Shown: positions 34,876 to 42,274 of the stretch, piece after piece
Layout of the letters: each line of letters opens with the position of its first letter
Numbering within the stretch: the stretch's first letter is position 1
DNA from: Mycolicibacterium poriferae
Lineage (GTDB): Bacteria; Actinomycetota; Actinomycetes; Mycobacteriales; Mycobacteriaceae
Length of the DNA: 64,000 bases
Assembly (NCBI RefSeq): GCF_010728325.1
Contig: NZ_AP022570.1
Location: 496,001 to 560,000 of the forward strand
Reading direction: 5' to 3'
Translations under genes and position numbers: made by a program
The notes under the pieces: model-generated
Database searches by the model: none
Told to the model about the DNA's origin: nothing
What the model saw: only the letters and a program-made list of their open reading frames with translations

Positions 34876-35244
34876 ATGGGTTTGTTCAGCCATGAGGAGT
34901 TCCGGGACCTCGCCGACCGCACTGCGGGCGGCGCTAGTGATGGGGTCGTCGAGAGGGCGCGCGGTGCTGAGGTGGAACAATTCGGGGCGGATGATCCTGT
35001 GGTGGTAGGTCCGGGGTTGCCGCCCGAGGATGGATCGTGCGGTCAATTCACGGTGCAGTTTCACGTGTCTACGTCACTGCTGATCGGGTTGAAACGTATC
35101 GCTGATATGCGCGGGGAGAGCGTGCCGGAGGTCTGCCGCCAGGTGATCGGTGTGTTTGTTGCCCAGCAGGAGGGCGAATTGGGTGCGCTGCTTGCTGCTG
35201 AGTCCGAGGTGGCTGACTACCGGCCGAGTTTGGGCCACTCGTAG
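34876..35244 (+). CDS. RHH-like protein of unknown function (antitoxin-like)
   Basis: A 122-residue protein. Residues about 72-115 read as a ribbon-helix-helix: strand TVQFHVSTSL, helix LIGLKRIADMRG, then SVPEVCRQVIGVFVAQQEG. Such domains are common in antitoxins and small DNA-binding regulators. The N-terminal half is Ala/Gly-rich and unassigned. No toxin gene is seen next to it. The start ATG at 34876 follows a weak GGCGGA. A 50-bp piece of its own 5' end is repeated, degraded, at 35280-35329. Confidence 0.45.
   Translation: MGLFSHEEFRDLADRTAGGASDGVVERARGAEVEQFGADDPVVVGPGLPPEDGSCGQFTVQFHVSTSLLIGLKRIADMRGESVPEVCRQVIGVFVAQQEGELGALLAAESEVADYRPSLGHS
34889..34939. repeat. Direct repeat, copy 1 (within the RHH-like gene)
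   Basis: This 51-bp stretch near the 5' end of the RHH-like gene recurs at 35280-35329 with a 1-nt deletion and a few substitutions. See the copy 2 entry. Confidence 0.7.
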
Positions 35245-35279
35245 TTGAGTCCCGCTGCGGAAGGATTACGCGGACTGAG

Positions 35280-35329
35280 GCCATGAGGAGTTCCGGACTT
35301 CGCCGACCGCACTGCGGGCGGCCCTAGTG
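35280..35329 (+). pseudogene. Degraded copy of the RHH-like gene 5' end
   Basis: A 50-bp fragment (GCCATGAGGAGTTCCGG at the left) copies 34889-34939 with one deleted base that shifts the frame, so it cannot encode the same protein. It lies 36 bp after the intact gene and before the dnaB stop region. It looks like the relic of a tandem duplication or of a lost second gene. Confidence 0.6.
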
Positions 35330-35410
35330 GGGCGCTGCACAAGTGCAGTCCTGGTGCAGCGAAACGTGAGAAAGTGCAGGCGAATTTGAGAACCTACAAG
35401 CCCTGAAGGT

Positions 35411-38008
35411 TTACTTCGCCATGTTGGCGAACCGCGACAGGTGCAGCTGGTGCGCCACGGTCACGGTTCTCGTCGGGCCGGCGCGGTGCTTGGCCACGAT
35501 CAGATCCGCCTCACCGCCGCGGGGGTCGTCACTCTCGAACGCGTCCGGGCGGTGCAACAGGATCACCATGTCGGCGTCCTGCTCGATGCTGCCGCTCTCT
35601 CGCAGATCGGACAGCATCGGTTTCTTGTCGGTGCGCTGCTCCGGGCCTCGGTTCAGCTGGCTCATCGCCACCACGGGAACTTCCAGTTCCTTGGCCAACA
35701 GCTTGATCTGCCTGGAGAATTCGGACACTTCCTGCTGGCGGGACTCGACCTTCTTGCCGGAGGTCATCAGCTGCAGGTAGTCGATGACGATGAGACGCAG
35801 ATCCGCCTTCTGCTTCAGCCGCCTGGCCTTGGCCCTGATCTCCATCATCGTCAGGTTGGGCGAGTCGTCGATATACAGTGGCGCCTCGCTGATCTCACTC
35901 ATCCGCCGCGCCAACCGCGTCCAGTCGTCGTCGCTCATCCGGCCCGATCGCATGTCGGCGAGCTTGATCTTCGCCTCCGCCGAGAGCAACCGCATCACGA
36001 TCTCGGACTTACTCATCTCCAGCGAGAACACGATGCTCGGCAGATGGTTCTTGATCGAGCAGGACCGCATGAAATCGAGGCCCAGGGTCGAGTTGTGGGT
36101 CGGCACCATCGCTCGGCTGGCCAGGTACATGTGGTCGGCGTTGTCCACCTCGACACACCGCACCGGAACACTCGGGACCGGCCGGACGTCGGTGATGAAC
36201 CGGGAGTGCGACCGTGCTGTGCTGGCCGCGCGACGCTCTTTGTGTAGCAGCTCTTTTCGATGCAATCCGAAAACCTGGTCGGATGCGGAGAAGTTCACCA
36301 GATACGCCGTCGAGGAAAGCTCGCTTCGGCCGTTAACCGCCTTAGTGGCGACCTGGCACCGGTAGCCGAGTGACACGATCAGTTCGACGACGTCGGCGGA
36401 CAGCCGCCTGTTCGTCACCGTGAACTGGACGGTGCCACCGTTTGTCACGGTGCCGTCGGTATCAAGCAATCCGGCGAGCAGCGCGCGACGCTGACCCTCA
36501 GACGCTCGCAGGTACTGCAAGGGGATGTGCTTGTCCCCCAGCACCCCGAGGGTTCGCAGTCGCGCCTGGACGGTGCCCACCGCGTTACGGCAACGTTGGC
36601 ACTGCCGCAATCCGGAGGACGGTTTTCCGCATCGCGAGCACCTGGGAGGAGACACCGCCTCCGACACGAAACGCGCGCGTCCCCCGCACGAACGACCGCA
36701 GGTCCGAACCTGGCTCGTCTGCGGCACGAACTCCTTTCCACACACGACGCAGGCTCGCGCTGACGGTCGTTCATCCTCGGGCAGCATCAGACTGTAGCGA
36801 TAGAGCGCAGACGTGGATTTCTGAACGACTATGCCCTCCCCCTCGATGCGCATGACGATCTCGGGATCAGCCGTTGTGAGCTGGGCGCACGCGGTGGTCC
36901 CGTCACCCAACCAGGCGCCCAGTGTGTAGGGCGGCACCAACAGATCCTGTTCGGCACCTTGGATCGGCGCCGCATTGACGACCGAATGGTTCAGTCGACG
37001 ATCGGCGGTCGCACACTTCAGCGTGTCGGCGATCTCGCGGGTTGTCCGCACCGACGCGGGCACGTTCGGGTTCCTGCGCGACGCACGGGTGTCGGTCAGC
37101 CACTGGTGCTGCTCGTCAGCGACGATGACGGTGCCGTCGGAGAACTCGACTTCGTAGCACGGCCGCCCGACCATGACGTCGGTGGCCGCCACCACGCGGG
37201 TGGGCCGTCCGTCGGCGCCGATCAGCTCGTCACCGACGCGAACCTCACCCATGGTGGTCCAGCCGGCCGGCGTCGGGAGCGGCGTGTCCAGCGCCAAGGC
37301 CTTCCCCATACCGGGCCTGGCCGCGACGACGACCATCTGACCGGGATGCAGTCCGTTGGTGAGCTCGTCGAGTTCCACGAAGCCAGTCGGTACACCCTTG
37401 GAGATGCCACCCTGCGAGGCGATGGCGTCGATCTCGTCCATCGTGGGCTGCAGCAGCTCTTCGAGCGCCACGAAATCCTCGGCGGTGCGCCGCTCGGTGA
37501 CGTCGTAGATCTCGGCCTGCGCACGGTCGACGATGTCGTCGACGTCGGCGCCGTCGGCACCGGCGTAGCCGTACTGCACGACCCGGGTGCCCGCCTCCAC
37601 CAGCCGGCGCAGCAGCGCCTTCTCGCTGACGATCCCGGCGTAGTACCCGGCGTTCGCGGCGGTTGGCACCGTCGAGATCAGGGTGTGCAGATAGGGCGCG
37701 CCGCCCACCCGGCGCAGCAGCCCGCGCCGGTCCAGTTCGGCGGCGACGGTGACCGCGTCGGCGGGCTCACCGCGGCTGTAGAGGTCGAGGATCGCGTCGT
37801 AGACGAGTTGGTTCGCGGGACGGTAGAAGTCGCCGGGACGCAGCCGCTCGAGGACGTCGGCGACGGCGTCCTTGCTGAGCAGCATGCCGCCCAACACGGC
37901 CTGTTCGGCGGCGGGATCCTGCGGGGGCTGGCGGCCGAAGTCCTCGTTTGGGGGTGGTTCTGTGCTTGAACGTTCGCCCGACCGACCCAAGTCATCGACG
38001 ACAGCCAC
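35411..38008 (-). CDS. dnaB: Replicative DNA helicase DnaB, interrupted by an intein
   Basis: The replicative helicase, which unwinds DNA at the fork as a hexamer. The N-terminal primase-interaction domain is followed by the RecA-like motor. The Walker A loop (ARPGMGK then STLGLDF) is split by an intein; Walker B is LIVIDYLQLM. Without the intein and the leader the helicase is about 462 residues, normal for mycobacteria. The ORF is open to 38089, but the GTG at 38008 is preferred, with AGGAGGGGG upstream and the conserved VAVVDDL start. Upstream lie a promoter and three DnaA-box-like sites; the strand order places rplI upstream, with the intergenic region at 38009-38501. Confidence 0.97.
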   Translation of the reverse strand: MAVVDDLGRSGERSSTEPPPNEDFGRQPPQDPAAEQAVLGGMLLSKDAVADVLERLRPGDFYRPANQLVYDAILDLYSRGEPADAVTVAAELDRRGLLRRVGGAPYLHTLISTVPTAANAGYYAGIVSEKALLRRLVEAGTRVVQYGYAGADGADVDDIVDRAQAEIYDVTERRTAEDFVALEELLQPTMDEIDAIASQGGISKGVPTGFVELDELTNGLHPGQMVVVAARPGMGKALALDTPLPTPAGWTTMGEVRVGDELIGADGRPTRVVAATDVMVGRPCYEVEFSDGTVIVADEQHQWLTDTRASRRNPNVPASVRTTREIADTLKCATADRRLNHSVVNAAPIQGAEQDLLVPPYTLGAWLGDGTTACAQLTTADPEIVMRIEGEGIVVQKSTSALYRYSLMLPEDERPSARACVVCGKEFVPQTSQVRTCGRSCGGRARFVSEAVSPPRCSRCGKPSSGLRQCQRCRNAVGTVQARLRTLGVLGDKHIPLQYLRASEGQRRALLAGLLDTDGTVTNGGTVQFTVTNRRLSADVVELIVSLGYRCQVATKAVNGRSELSSTAYLVNFSASDQVFGLHRKELLHKERRAASTARSHSRFITDVRPVPSVPVRCVEVDNADHMYLASRAMVPTHNSTLGLDFMRSCSIKNHLPSIVFSLEMSKSEIVMRLLSAEAKIKLADMRSGRMSDDDWTRLARRMSEISEAPLYIDDSPNLTMMEIRAKARRLKQKADLRLIVIDYLQLMTSGKKVESRQQEVSEFSRQIKLLAKELEVPVVAMSQLNRGPEQRTDKKPMLSDLRESGSIEQDADMVILLHRPDAFESDDPRGGEADLIVAKHRAGPTRTVTVAHQLHLSRFANMAK
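36092..37300 (-). mobile_element. Class 3 DnaB intein with LAGLIDADG homing endonuclease
   Basis: 403 residues (264-666 counting from the upstream ATG at 38089) are inserted after the Lys of the Walker A motif and end with HN before Ser667. The first residue is Ala, not Cys or Ser. Trp330 (QHQWL), Cys645 (VRCVEV) and Thr664 (VPTHN) give the class 3 triplet. The two endonuclease motifs are LGAWLGDGTT (about 390-399) and LLAGLLDTDG (537-546), with Asp396 and Asp543/Asp545. Between them lie eight Cys in two clusters (447, 450, 464, 468 and 484, 487, 497, 500). Splicing should restore an intact P-loop; homing into intein-free dnaB is expected. Confidence 0.92.
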
Positions 38009-38127
38009 GCTGACCCGCACCCCCTCCTGAACGCGATCGAACGAACTTTCGAAGCAGCACGCCGCGACTGTAGATCCGGCCTCCGACATGTCCTCCGTGG
38101 AGACCTGAACCGATCCCGCGACGGATC

Positions 38128-38155
38128 ACGTTAGAGGTTGCTGAGCGGGAATCAA
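38128..38155 (-). promoter_or_regulatory. dnaB promoter
   Basis: On the minus strand TTGATT (complement of 38150-38155) is followed, after 16 nt, by TAACGT (complement of 38128-38133). This is a good housekeeping-sigma match and would start transcription near 38121, giving a leader of about 113 nt before dnaB. Confidence 0.5.
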
Positions 38156-38175
38156 GTCGGCCCTGTTGACCAACC

Positions 38176-38302
38176 TGTGGATGCCGTGTGCATAGGTCCG
38201 GTGAGCCATGTTGACTCGTTGGGGAGAACCTGTGGATCAAGGTCATCGTTCGTCCCATTCGCGCAGCTGAACGCACCATAGGTGGGCTGAGGAGCTGTGG
38301 AT
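38176..38302 (+). promoter_or_regulatory. Three DnaA-box-like heptamers upstream of dnaB
   Basis: TGTGGAT occurs at 38176-38182, 38231-38237 and 38296-38302, all in the same orientation. Each matches 7 of 9 positions of the DnaA box TGTGGATAA (complement of TTATCCACA). They lie upstream of the dnaB promoter, in the 493-bp region 38009-38501 that has no gene. DnaA control of dnaB transcription is plausible; three imperfect sites in GC-rich DNA could also be chance. Confidence 0.4.
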
Positions 38303-38436
38303 GGGAAATTGGTCGGCGTGTCGCGCGCGGTTGCCGGTTCGGGCGTGTTGTGTTTCCCCTCGGCGCCGGGCAGGTTAACAGCCGGTTATGTTCGCTGGCG
38401 CTGCTTTGCCGGGATTTGTTCGCCACCGGAAACGAC

Positions 38437-38475
38437 AACGGCCGGGCAAAGACACGTGGTCTCTGCCCGGCCGTT
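38437..38475 (-). terminator. Terminator of the rpsF-rplI operon
   Basis: AACGGCCGGGCA at 38437-38448 pairs with TGCCCGGCCGTT at 38464-38475, a perfect 12-bp stem with further AGAC/GTCT pairing in the loop. It is 26 bp past the rplI stop. There is only a weak T-rich tail. Confidence 0.75.
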
Positions 38476-38501
38476 GTTAGGAGCGCTTCGGCCAGCCCTG
38501 A

Positions 38502-38957
38502 CTAGCCGGAAACGACGTCCAGCGACACCTGCGCCTCGACGTCGTGGTGCAACCGCACCGGCACCGTGTGGGCGCCGGTCGTTTTGATGTGCGCCTTGGG
38601 CAACGCGATGGTGCGCTTGTCCAGGTTCGGGCCACCGGCCTTCTTGATTGCCGTCGCAATGTCGGCCGCGGTGACCGAGCCGAACAGCTTGCCCGAGTCG
38701 CCGGCGGTCTTCACCGACAGCTGCACGGCGCCGAGGTTCTCGATCGCCGTCTTCAGCTCATTGGCGTGCTCGAGGTTCTTGACGCCCTTGAGCTCCTGGG
38801 TGCGCCGGATGGTCTCGGCCTGGCGCTGGGCGCCACGGGTCGCCACGATGGCCAGCCCGCGCGGCAACAGATAGTTGCGGCCGTAGCCGTCCTTGACCTC
38901 GACGGTGTCACCGGGCGAGCCGAGGTGCTCGACCTCTGCAGTCAGAATCAGTTTCAT
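38502..38957 (-). CDS. rplI: 50S ribosomal protein L9
   Basis: A 151-residue L9. The N-terminal RNA-binding domain opens [20 protein letters not shown], with [16 protein letters not shown] long connecting helix follows, then the C-terminal domain ([16 protein letters not shown]). It binds 23S rRNA and supports reading-frame maintenance. Last gene of the rpsF-ssb-rpsR-rplI operon, 27 bp after rpsR. Confidence 0.98.
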   Translation of the reverse strand: MKLILTAEVEHLGSPGDTVEVKDGYGRNYLLPRGLAIVATRGAQRQAETIRRTQELKGVKNLEHANELKTAIENLGAVQLSVKTAGDSGKLFGSVTAADIATAIKKAGGPNLDKRTIALPKAHIKTTGAHTVPVRLHHDVEAQVSLDVVSG

Positions 38958-38984
38958 ATTTTCGTCCTGTCTTCTTCTCGCCGT

Positions 38985-39245
38985 TTACCGCGCCGACGAG
39001 CTGAACGGCAGCAACGCGACCTCGCGGGCGTTCTTCACCGCGATCGCGACGTCGCGCTGGTGCTGAACGCAGTTACCGGTCACCCGGCGGGCACGGATCT
39101 TGCCGCGCTCGCTGATGTAGGTGCGCAGCAGCGCGGTGTCCTTGTAGTCGATGTCCATGTTCTTGCCCTTCTTCGAGCAGAACACGCACTTGCGAGTTTT
39201 GACCGGCTTCTCCGGAGCCGGACGGCGCTTTGTCGATTTCGCCAT
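38985..39245 (-). CDS. rpsR: 30S ribosomal protein S18
   Basis: An 86-residue S18. It carries the zinc-ligand type (KCVFCSKKG and GNCVQHQ, with a third Cys), matching the C+ form, and the conserved [20 protein letters not shown] in the centre. It pairs with S6 in the platform of the 30S subunit. Mycobacteria usually also carry a zinc-free S18 elsewhere. It follows ssb with 42 bp between genes. Confidence 0.97.
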   Translation of the reverse strand: MAKSTKRRPAPEKPVKTRKCVFCSKKGKNMDIDYKDTALLRTYISERGKIRARRVTGNCVQHQRDVAIAVKNAREVALLPFSSSAR

Positions 39246-39287
39246 GTGTCTATCTCTTCCTCAAGAAAATTTATGAATATCGTTGTG

Positions 39288-39806
39288 TCAGAACGGTGGT
39301 TCGTCGTCGGCGCCACCGAAGGAGCCCGATGCGGGCGCGCTGCCCCAGGGATCCTCGGCCGGTGCGCTGTTGGCAGCCGCCGGGCGGGAACCGCCGCCGC
39401 CACCGCCACCGAATCCGCCGCCACCGCCGCCGCCGCTGCGGCTGGCCTTGTTGACCTTGGCGGTCGCGTAGCGCAGCGAGGGTCCGATCTCGTCGACCTC
39501 GACCTCGACCACGGTGCGCTTCTCGCCCTCGCGGGTTTCGAAGGAGCGCTGCTTGAGCCGGCCCTGGACGATGACGCGCGATCCGCGGGTCAGGCTCTCG
39601 GCCACGTTCTCGGCGGCCTCACGCCAGATGTTGCACCGCAGGAACAGCGCCTCGCCGTCCTTCCACTCACCGCTCTGGCGGTCGTAGATACGCGGCGTCG
39701 AGGCGACGGTGAAGTTGGCCACCGCCGCACCCGACGGGGTGAACCGGAGTTCGGGATCGGCGGTCAGGTTTCCTACGACAGTGATGGTGGTGTCACCAGC
39801 AGCCAC
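39288..39806 (-). CDS. ssb: Single-stranded DNA-binding protein
   Basis: A 172-residue SSB. The N-terminal OB fold begins [22 protein letters not shown] and contains [25 protein letters not shown] Gly-rich linker and the acidic C-terminal tip ending DDEPPF follow; the tip recruits replication and repair partners. It protects single-stranded DNA at the fork made by DnaB, two genes away. Operon position between rpsF and rpsR is conserved in bacteria. Confidence 0.98.
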   Translation of the reverse strand: MAAGDTTITVVGNLTADPELRFTPSGAAVANFTVASTPRIYDRQSGEWKDGEALFLRCNIWREAAENVAESLTRGSRVIVQGRLKQRSFETREGEKRTVVEVEVDEIGPSLRYATAKVNKASRSGGGGGGGFGGGGGGGSRPAAANSAPAEDPWGSAPASGSFGGADDEPPF

Positions 39807-39878
39807 GGGTTCCTCCTGAAGGTGGTGGTCGGCGTGTTGGGCGCGAGCCTACGCAGCGGTTCCGACGAGCGGCACCCT

Positions 39879-40169
39879 TTAGTGCTTGTCGGTCCGCATC
39901 ACCTTGGTGCGCAGCACGGACTCGTTCAGGTTCAGCTGACGGTCCAGCTCGGAGACCGTCGCCGGCTCGGCCTTGACGTCGACCACGGCGTAGATGCCCT
40001 CGGCGTGCTTGGCGATCTCGTAGGCCAGCCGCCGGCGTCCCCAGATGTCGACCTTGTCGACACTGCCGCCATCCTTGCGGATCACGTTGAGGAACGTCTC
40101 CAGCGACGGAGCCACGGTGCGCTCGTCGAGAGTGGGGTCGAGGATGACCATGATTTCGTATGGACGCAT
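39879..40169 (-). CDS. rpsF: 30S ribosomal protein S6
   Basis: A 96-residue S6: [16 protein letters not shown], then [21 protein letters not shown] and [12 protein letters not shown]. Partner of S18 in the 30S platform. The ATG at 40169 has a strong AGGAGGTGA Shine-Dalgarno; the open extension to 40205 is not needed. First gene of the operon. Confidence 0.98.
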   Translation of the reverse strand: MRPYEIMVILDPTLDERTVAPSLETFLNVIRKDGGSVDKVDIWGRRRLAYEIAKHAEGIYAVVDVKAEPATVSELDRQLNLNESVLRTKVMRTDKH

Positions 40170-40200
40170 AACTAACCCATCACCTCCTATGGTCGTTGCG

Positions 40201-40219
40201 GCCACGGCGTGTCCGTGGC
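40201..40219 (-). promoter_or_regulatory. Hairpin in the rpsF leader
   Basis: In the RNA, GCCACGG pairs with CCGTGGC around a 5-nt loop, a perfect 7-bp stem (40201-40219). It sits about 32 nt before the rpsF start, in a leader of about 76 nt. Many bacteria regulate rpsF through an S6:S18-binding leader with a CCG element; this hairpin is a candidate for that, but the consensus was not checked. Confidence 0.35.
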
Positions 40220-40251
40220 AGGAGGGTCGCCTGCGTCGGCAACCGGGCCAG

Positions 40252-40279
40252 GTTACAGGAACGGGCGCTGATCTGCGAA
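40252..40279 (-). promoter_or_regulatory. Candidate promoter of the rpsF operon
   Basis: On the minus strand TTCGCA (complement of 40274-40279) and TGTAAC (complement of 40252-40257) are separated by 16 nt, a plausible -35/-10 pair about 80 nt before the rpsF start. Confidence 0.4.
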
Positions 40280-40359
40280 ATCGCGGCCCGGGCGGTCACT
40301 GAGGTGCGGCCGTCGCGCCCAAAGCCGTCACCGCAATCGCCTCCGGTTCCCGCCGCGGT

Positions 40360-40461
40360 CGCCGAACGTGAACCCCTTGCGAAATCGGCCCGAAGCCGTC
40401 GCCGACAGTGAACTCACTGCGAAAAATCGGCCTCGCAATCGCCGCTGATTCACACTCGGCG
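40360..40461. repeat. Imperfect tandem and inverted repeats after the GT87 gene
   Basis: Two related 40-bp units (40361-40400 and 40401-40440, sharing GTGAAC, TGCGAAA and ATCGGCC) are enclosed by an inverted pair, CGCCGAACGTGAAC at 40360-40373 and ATTCACACTCGGCG at 40448-40461 (11 of 14 pairing). It lies 23 bp past the GT87 stop. Such elements recur between mycobacterial genes and probably end transcription. Confidence 0.45.
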
Positions 40462-40483
40462 AGGAAGGCCTGCAGCGCGAAGG

Positions 40484-42274
40484 CTAGACCGGCGCCGCCT
40501 CCCGCGTCGCCGCCACGCTGGGGCGGGGGCGTAGCCAGTCCGGCAGCCACCGTGGTGGCGCGTCCGGCGCGCCATCGAACACCCCGCCCGCCGGGTCGTC
40601 GACCGCCCCGCCGGCACGCACCAGATCCTGCTGGGGCCGGTAGATCTGCCGGATCACCAACGCGCACAACCCGATCACCGCGATGTCACGCAGCAGCACC
40701 GTCGCGGTGAACGCTTGCTCGGGCAGCCCCATGTTCTGCTCGCCGAACAGGAACAGCATCCGCGGCACCCACACCAGCATGTCGATCGTCATCCAGGCCA
40801 GCAGCAGACGTCGATGCGGCAACGCCAGCACCGCCAACGGCACCAGCCACAGCGAGAACTGCGGACTCCACACCTTGTTGGTCAGCAGGAACGCCGCCAC
40901 CACCAGGAACGCCAACTGCGCCACCCGTGGGCGGCGCGGAGCGGTCAGCGCGATGTAGCCGATCACGATGCAGCAGGCCGCGAACAGCGCTGCGCTGACG
41001 GCATTCAGCACGGTGGGGGGCTCCCAGAAGCCGAGGTCGGGATCGAAACCGGGCCACCCGGTGAACGACTTCACCACGTTGTACAGCGAGTCCATGTCGT
41101 CGCCGCGACGGGTGTTGAGCCGGAAGAACTCCGACCAGCCCCGCGGGAAAAGCACCATGATCGGCAGGTTGACCAGCAGCCAGGTGCCCACAGCTGCCGC
41201 CGCGGTCTTGCCGACCTCCCGCAGTCTCCCGGCCCGGATCGCCAGCAGCGTCAGCGGGATCAGCAGGAGCAACGGATACAGCTTGGCCGCCACCCCCAGA
41301 CCGATCAACACGCCGGCGAGCACCGGTCTTCGGCGGGCCCAGGCGAGCAGGGCGCCCGCCGCGAAAGCCGTTGCCAGCGCGTCGAAGTTGGTGAAGATCT
41401 GGAAGATGACGATCGGCGAGGCGGCAACCAGCGCGGCGTCCCAGATGCGGCGCGGCCCGGCCAGCATCGCGGTGGCCCACAGAGTCGTCAGCCATGCCAG
41501 GGCCAGCCCGAACGCGGCGATGTTGAAGAACATCACCACCTCGGCCACAACCGGCACCGACACCAGCCTGGTCAGCGCCGAGTAGGTCTTGGCAACCGTC
41601 ATCGACAGGTACTGGTAGATGCCGGTCAGCACCGGATACTCCATGTAGCGCACGGCGGGTTCGCCGTCGTAGGTGATCTGGGGCGTCCCGTCGTCGTCGG
41701 TCTCCACCCAGCTGGACTTGTACGGGAACTTGCCCAGATTCAGCAGCTCCGCGGTGTAGAGCGGCACGGTGTCCGAATAGCAGAGCTCGTAGTAGGCGCG
41801 GTTGTTCTCCCAGTTGGCGACCCGCTGCTCGGCGGTGCCGGAGCCGGTGGTCTGCAGGCACGCCGCTTTCGTCGAATAGCCCAGCGCCAGGAACACCAGC
41901 GCGATCAGCATCATCACCCGCAGCGGGGTCAGGAAGCGGGTGCGACCGATCAGCGCGTGCCGGCCGACCGGCCCGCCGATCGTGCCCGCCAGCGCGGCGC
42001 CGATCGTGTCGGTACGGCTGGGCAGGTCGCGGTCGTCGAGGCTCCGGAGGTCACCTGCCAGCCGAGCCGGCGACTCCCACCCCTCCGGCTGAGCCGGCGA
42101 ATCGACCACCTCCGGCCGAGCCGGCGAATTCAACCCTGCCGGCCGAGCCGGCGAATCAAGCACCTCCGACCGAGCCGGCGAATCAAACACCTCCGGCCGA
42201 GCGGGAGAACCCGACTCCTCCGACCGAGCCGGAGCATCGACCTCGGATTCGGCCTCGTCGCCACCGTCCGTCAC
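40484..42274 (-). CDS. GT87-type polyprenyl-sugar glycosyltransferase, membrane protein
   Basis: A 596-residue integral membrane protein orthologous in position to M. tuberculosis Rv0051 and of the GT87 (DUF2029) family, which use polyprenyl-phosphate mannose or related donors in lipoglycan assembly. About ten hydrophobic segments follow a 110-residue cytoplasmic N-terminus. The first one starts near PLRVMMLIALVFLALGY. The N-terminus is a minisatellite of nine-residue repeats. The ATG overlaps the ponA1 stop by 4 bp, so translation is probably coupled. Exact donor and acceptor are unknown. Confidence 0.85.
   Translation of the reverse strand: MTDGGDEAESEVDAPARSEESGSPARPEVFDSPARSEVLDSPARPAGLNSPARPEVVDSPAQPEGWESPARLAGDLRSLDDRDLPSRTDTIGAALAGTIGGPVGRHALIGRTRFLTPLRVMMLIALVFLALGYSTKAACLQTTGSGTAEQRVANWENNRAYYELCYSDTVPLYTAELLNLGKFPYKSSWVETDDDGTPQITYDGEPAVRYMEYPVLTGIYQYLSMTVAKTYSALTRLVSVPVVAEVVMFFNIAAFGLALAWLTTLWATAMLAGPRRIWDAALVAASPIVIFQIFTNFDALATAFAAGALLAWARRRPVLAGVLIGLGVAAKLYPLLLLIPLTLLAIRAGRLREVGKTAAAAVGTWLLVNLPIMVLFPRGWSEFFRLNTRRGDDMDSLYNVVKSFTGWPGFDPDLGFWEPPTVLNAVSAALFAACCIVIGYIALTAPRRPRVAQLAFLVVAAFLLTNKVWSPQFSLWLVPLAVLALPHRRLLLAWMTIDMLVWVPRMLFLFGEQNMGLPEQAFTATVLLRDIAVIGLCALVIRQIYRPQQDLVRAGGAVDDPAGGVFDGAPDAPPRWLPDWLRPRPSVAATREAAPV
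42047..42235 (-). repeat. 27-bp tandem repeat encoding a nonapeptide array
   Basis: Seven in-frame 27-bp units encode SPARPEVFD-like nonapeptides (residues 14-76: APARSEESG, SPARPEVFD, SPARSEVLD, SPARPAGLN, SPARPEVVD, SPAQPEGWE, SPARLAGDL). The Ser-Pro-Ala pattern is constant and the rest varies. Such in-frame minisatellites change length readily. It occupies the cytoplasmic tail ahead of the first transmembrane segment. Confidence 0.85.

Noticed and set aside
38009..38089. Longer DnaB N-terminus from the ATG at 38089
   Set aside because: The known mycobacterial DnaB start aligns with the GTG at 38008, and a strong Shine-Dalgarno lies just before it.
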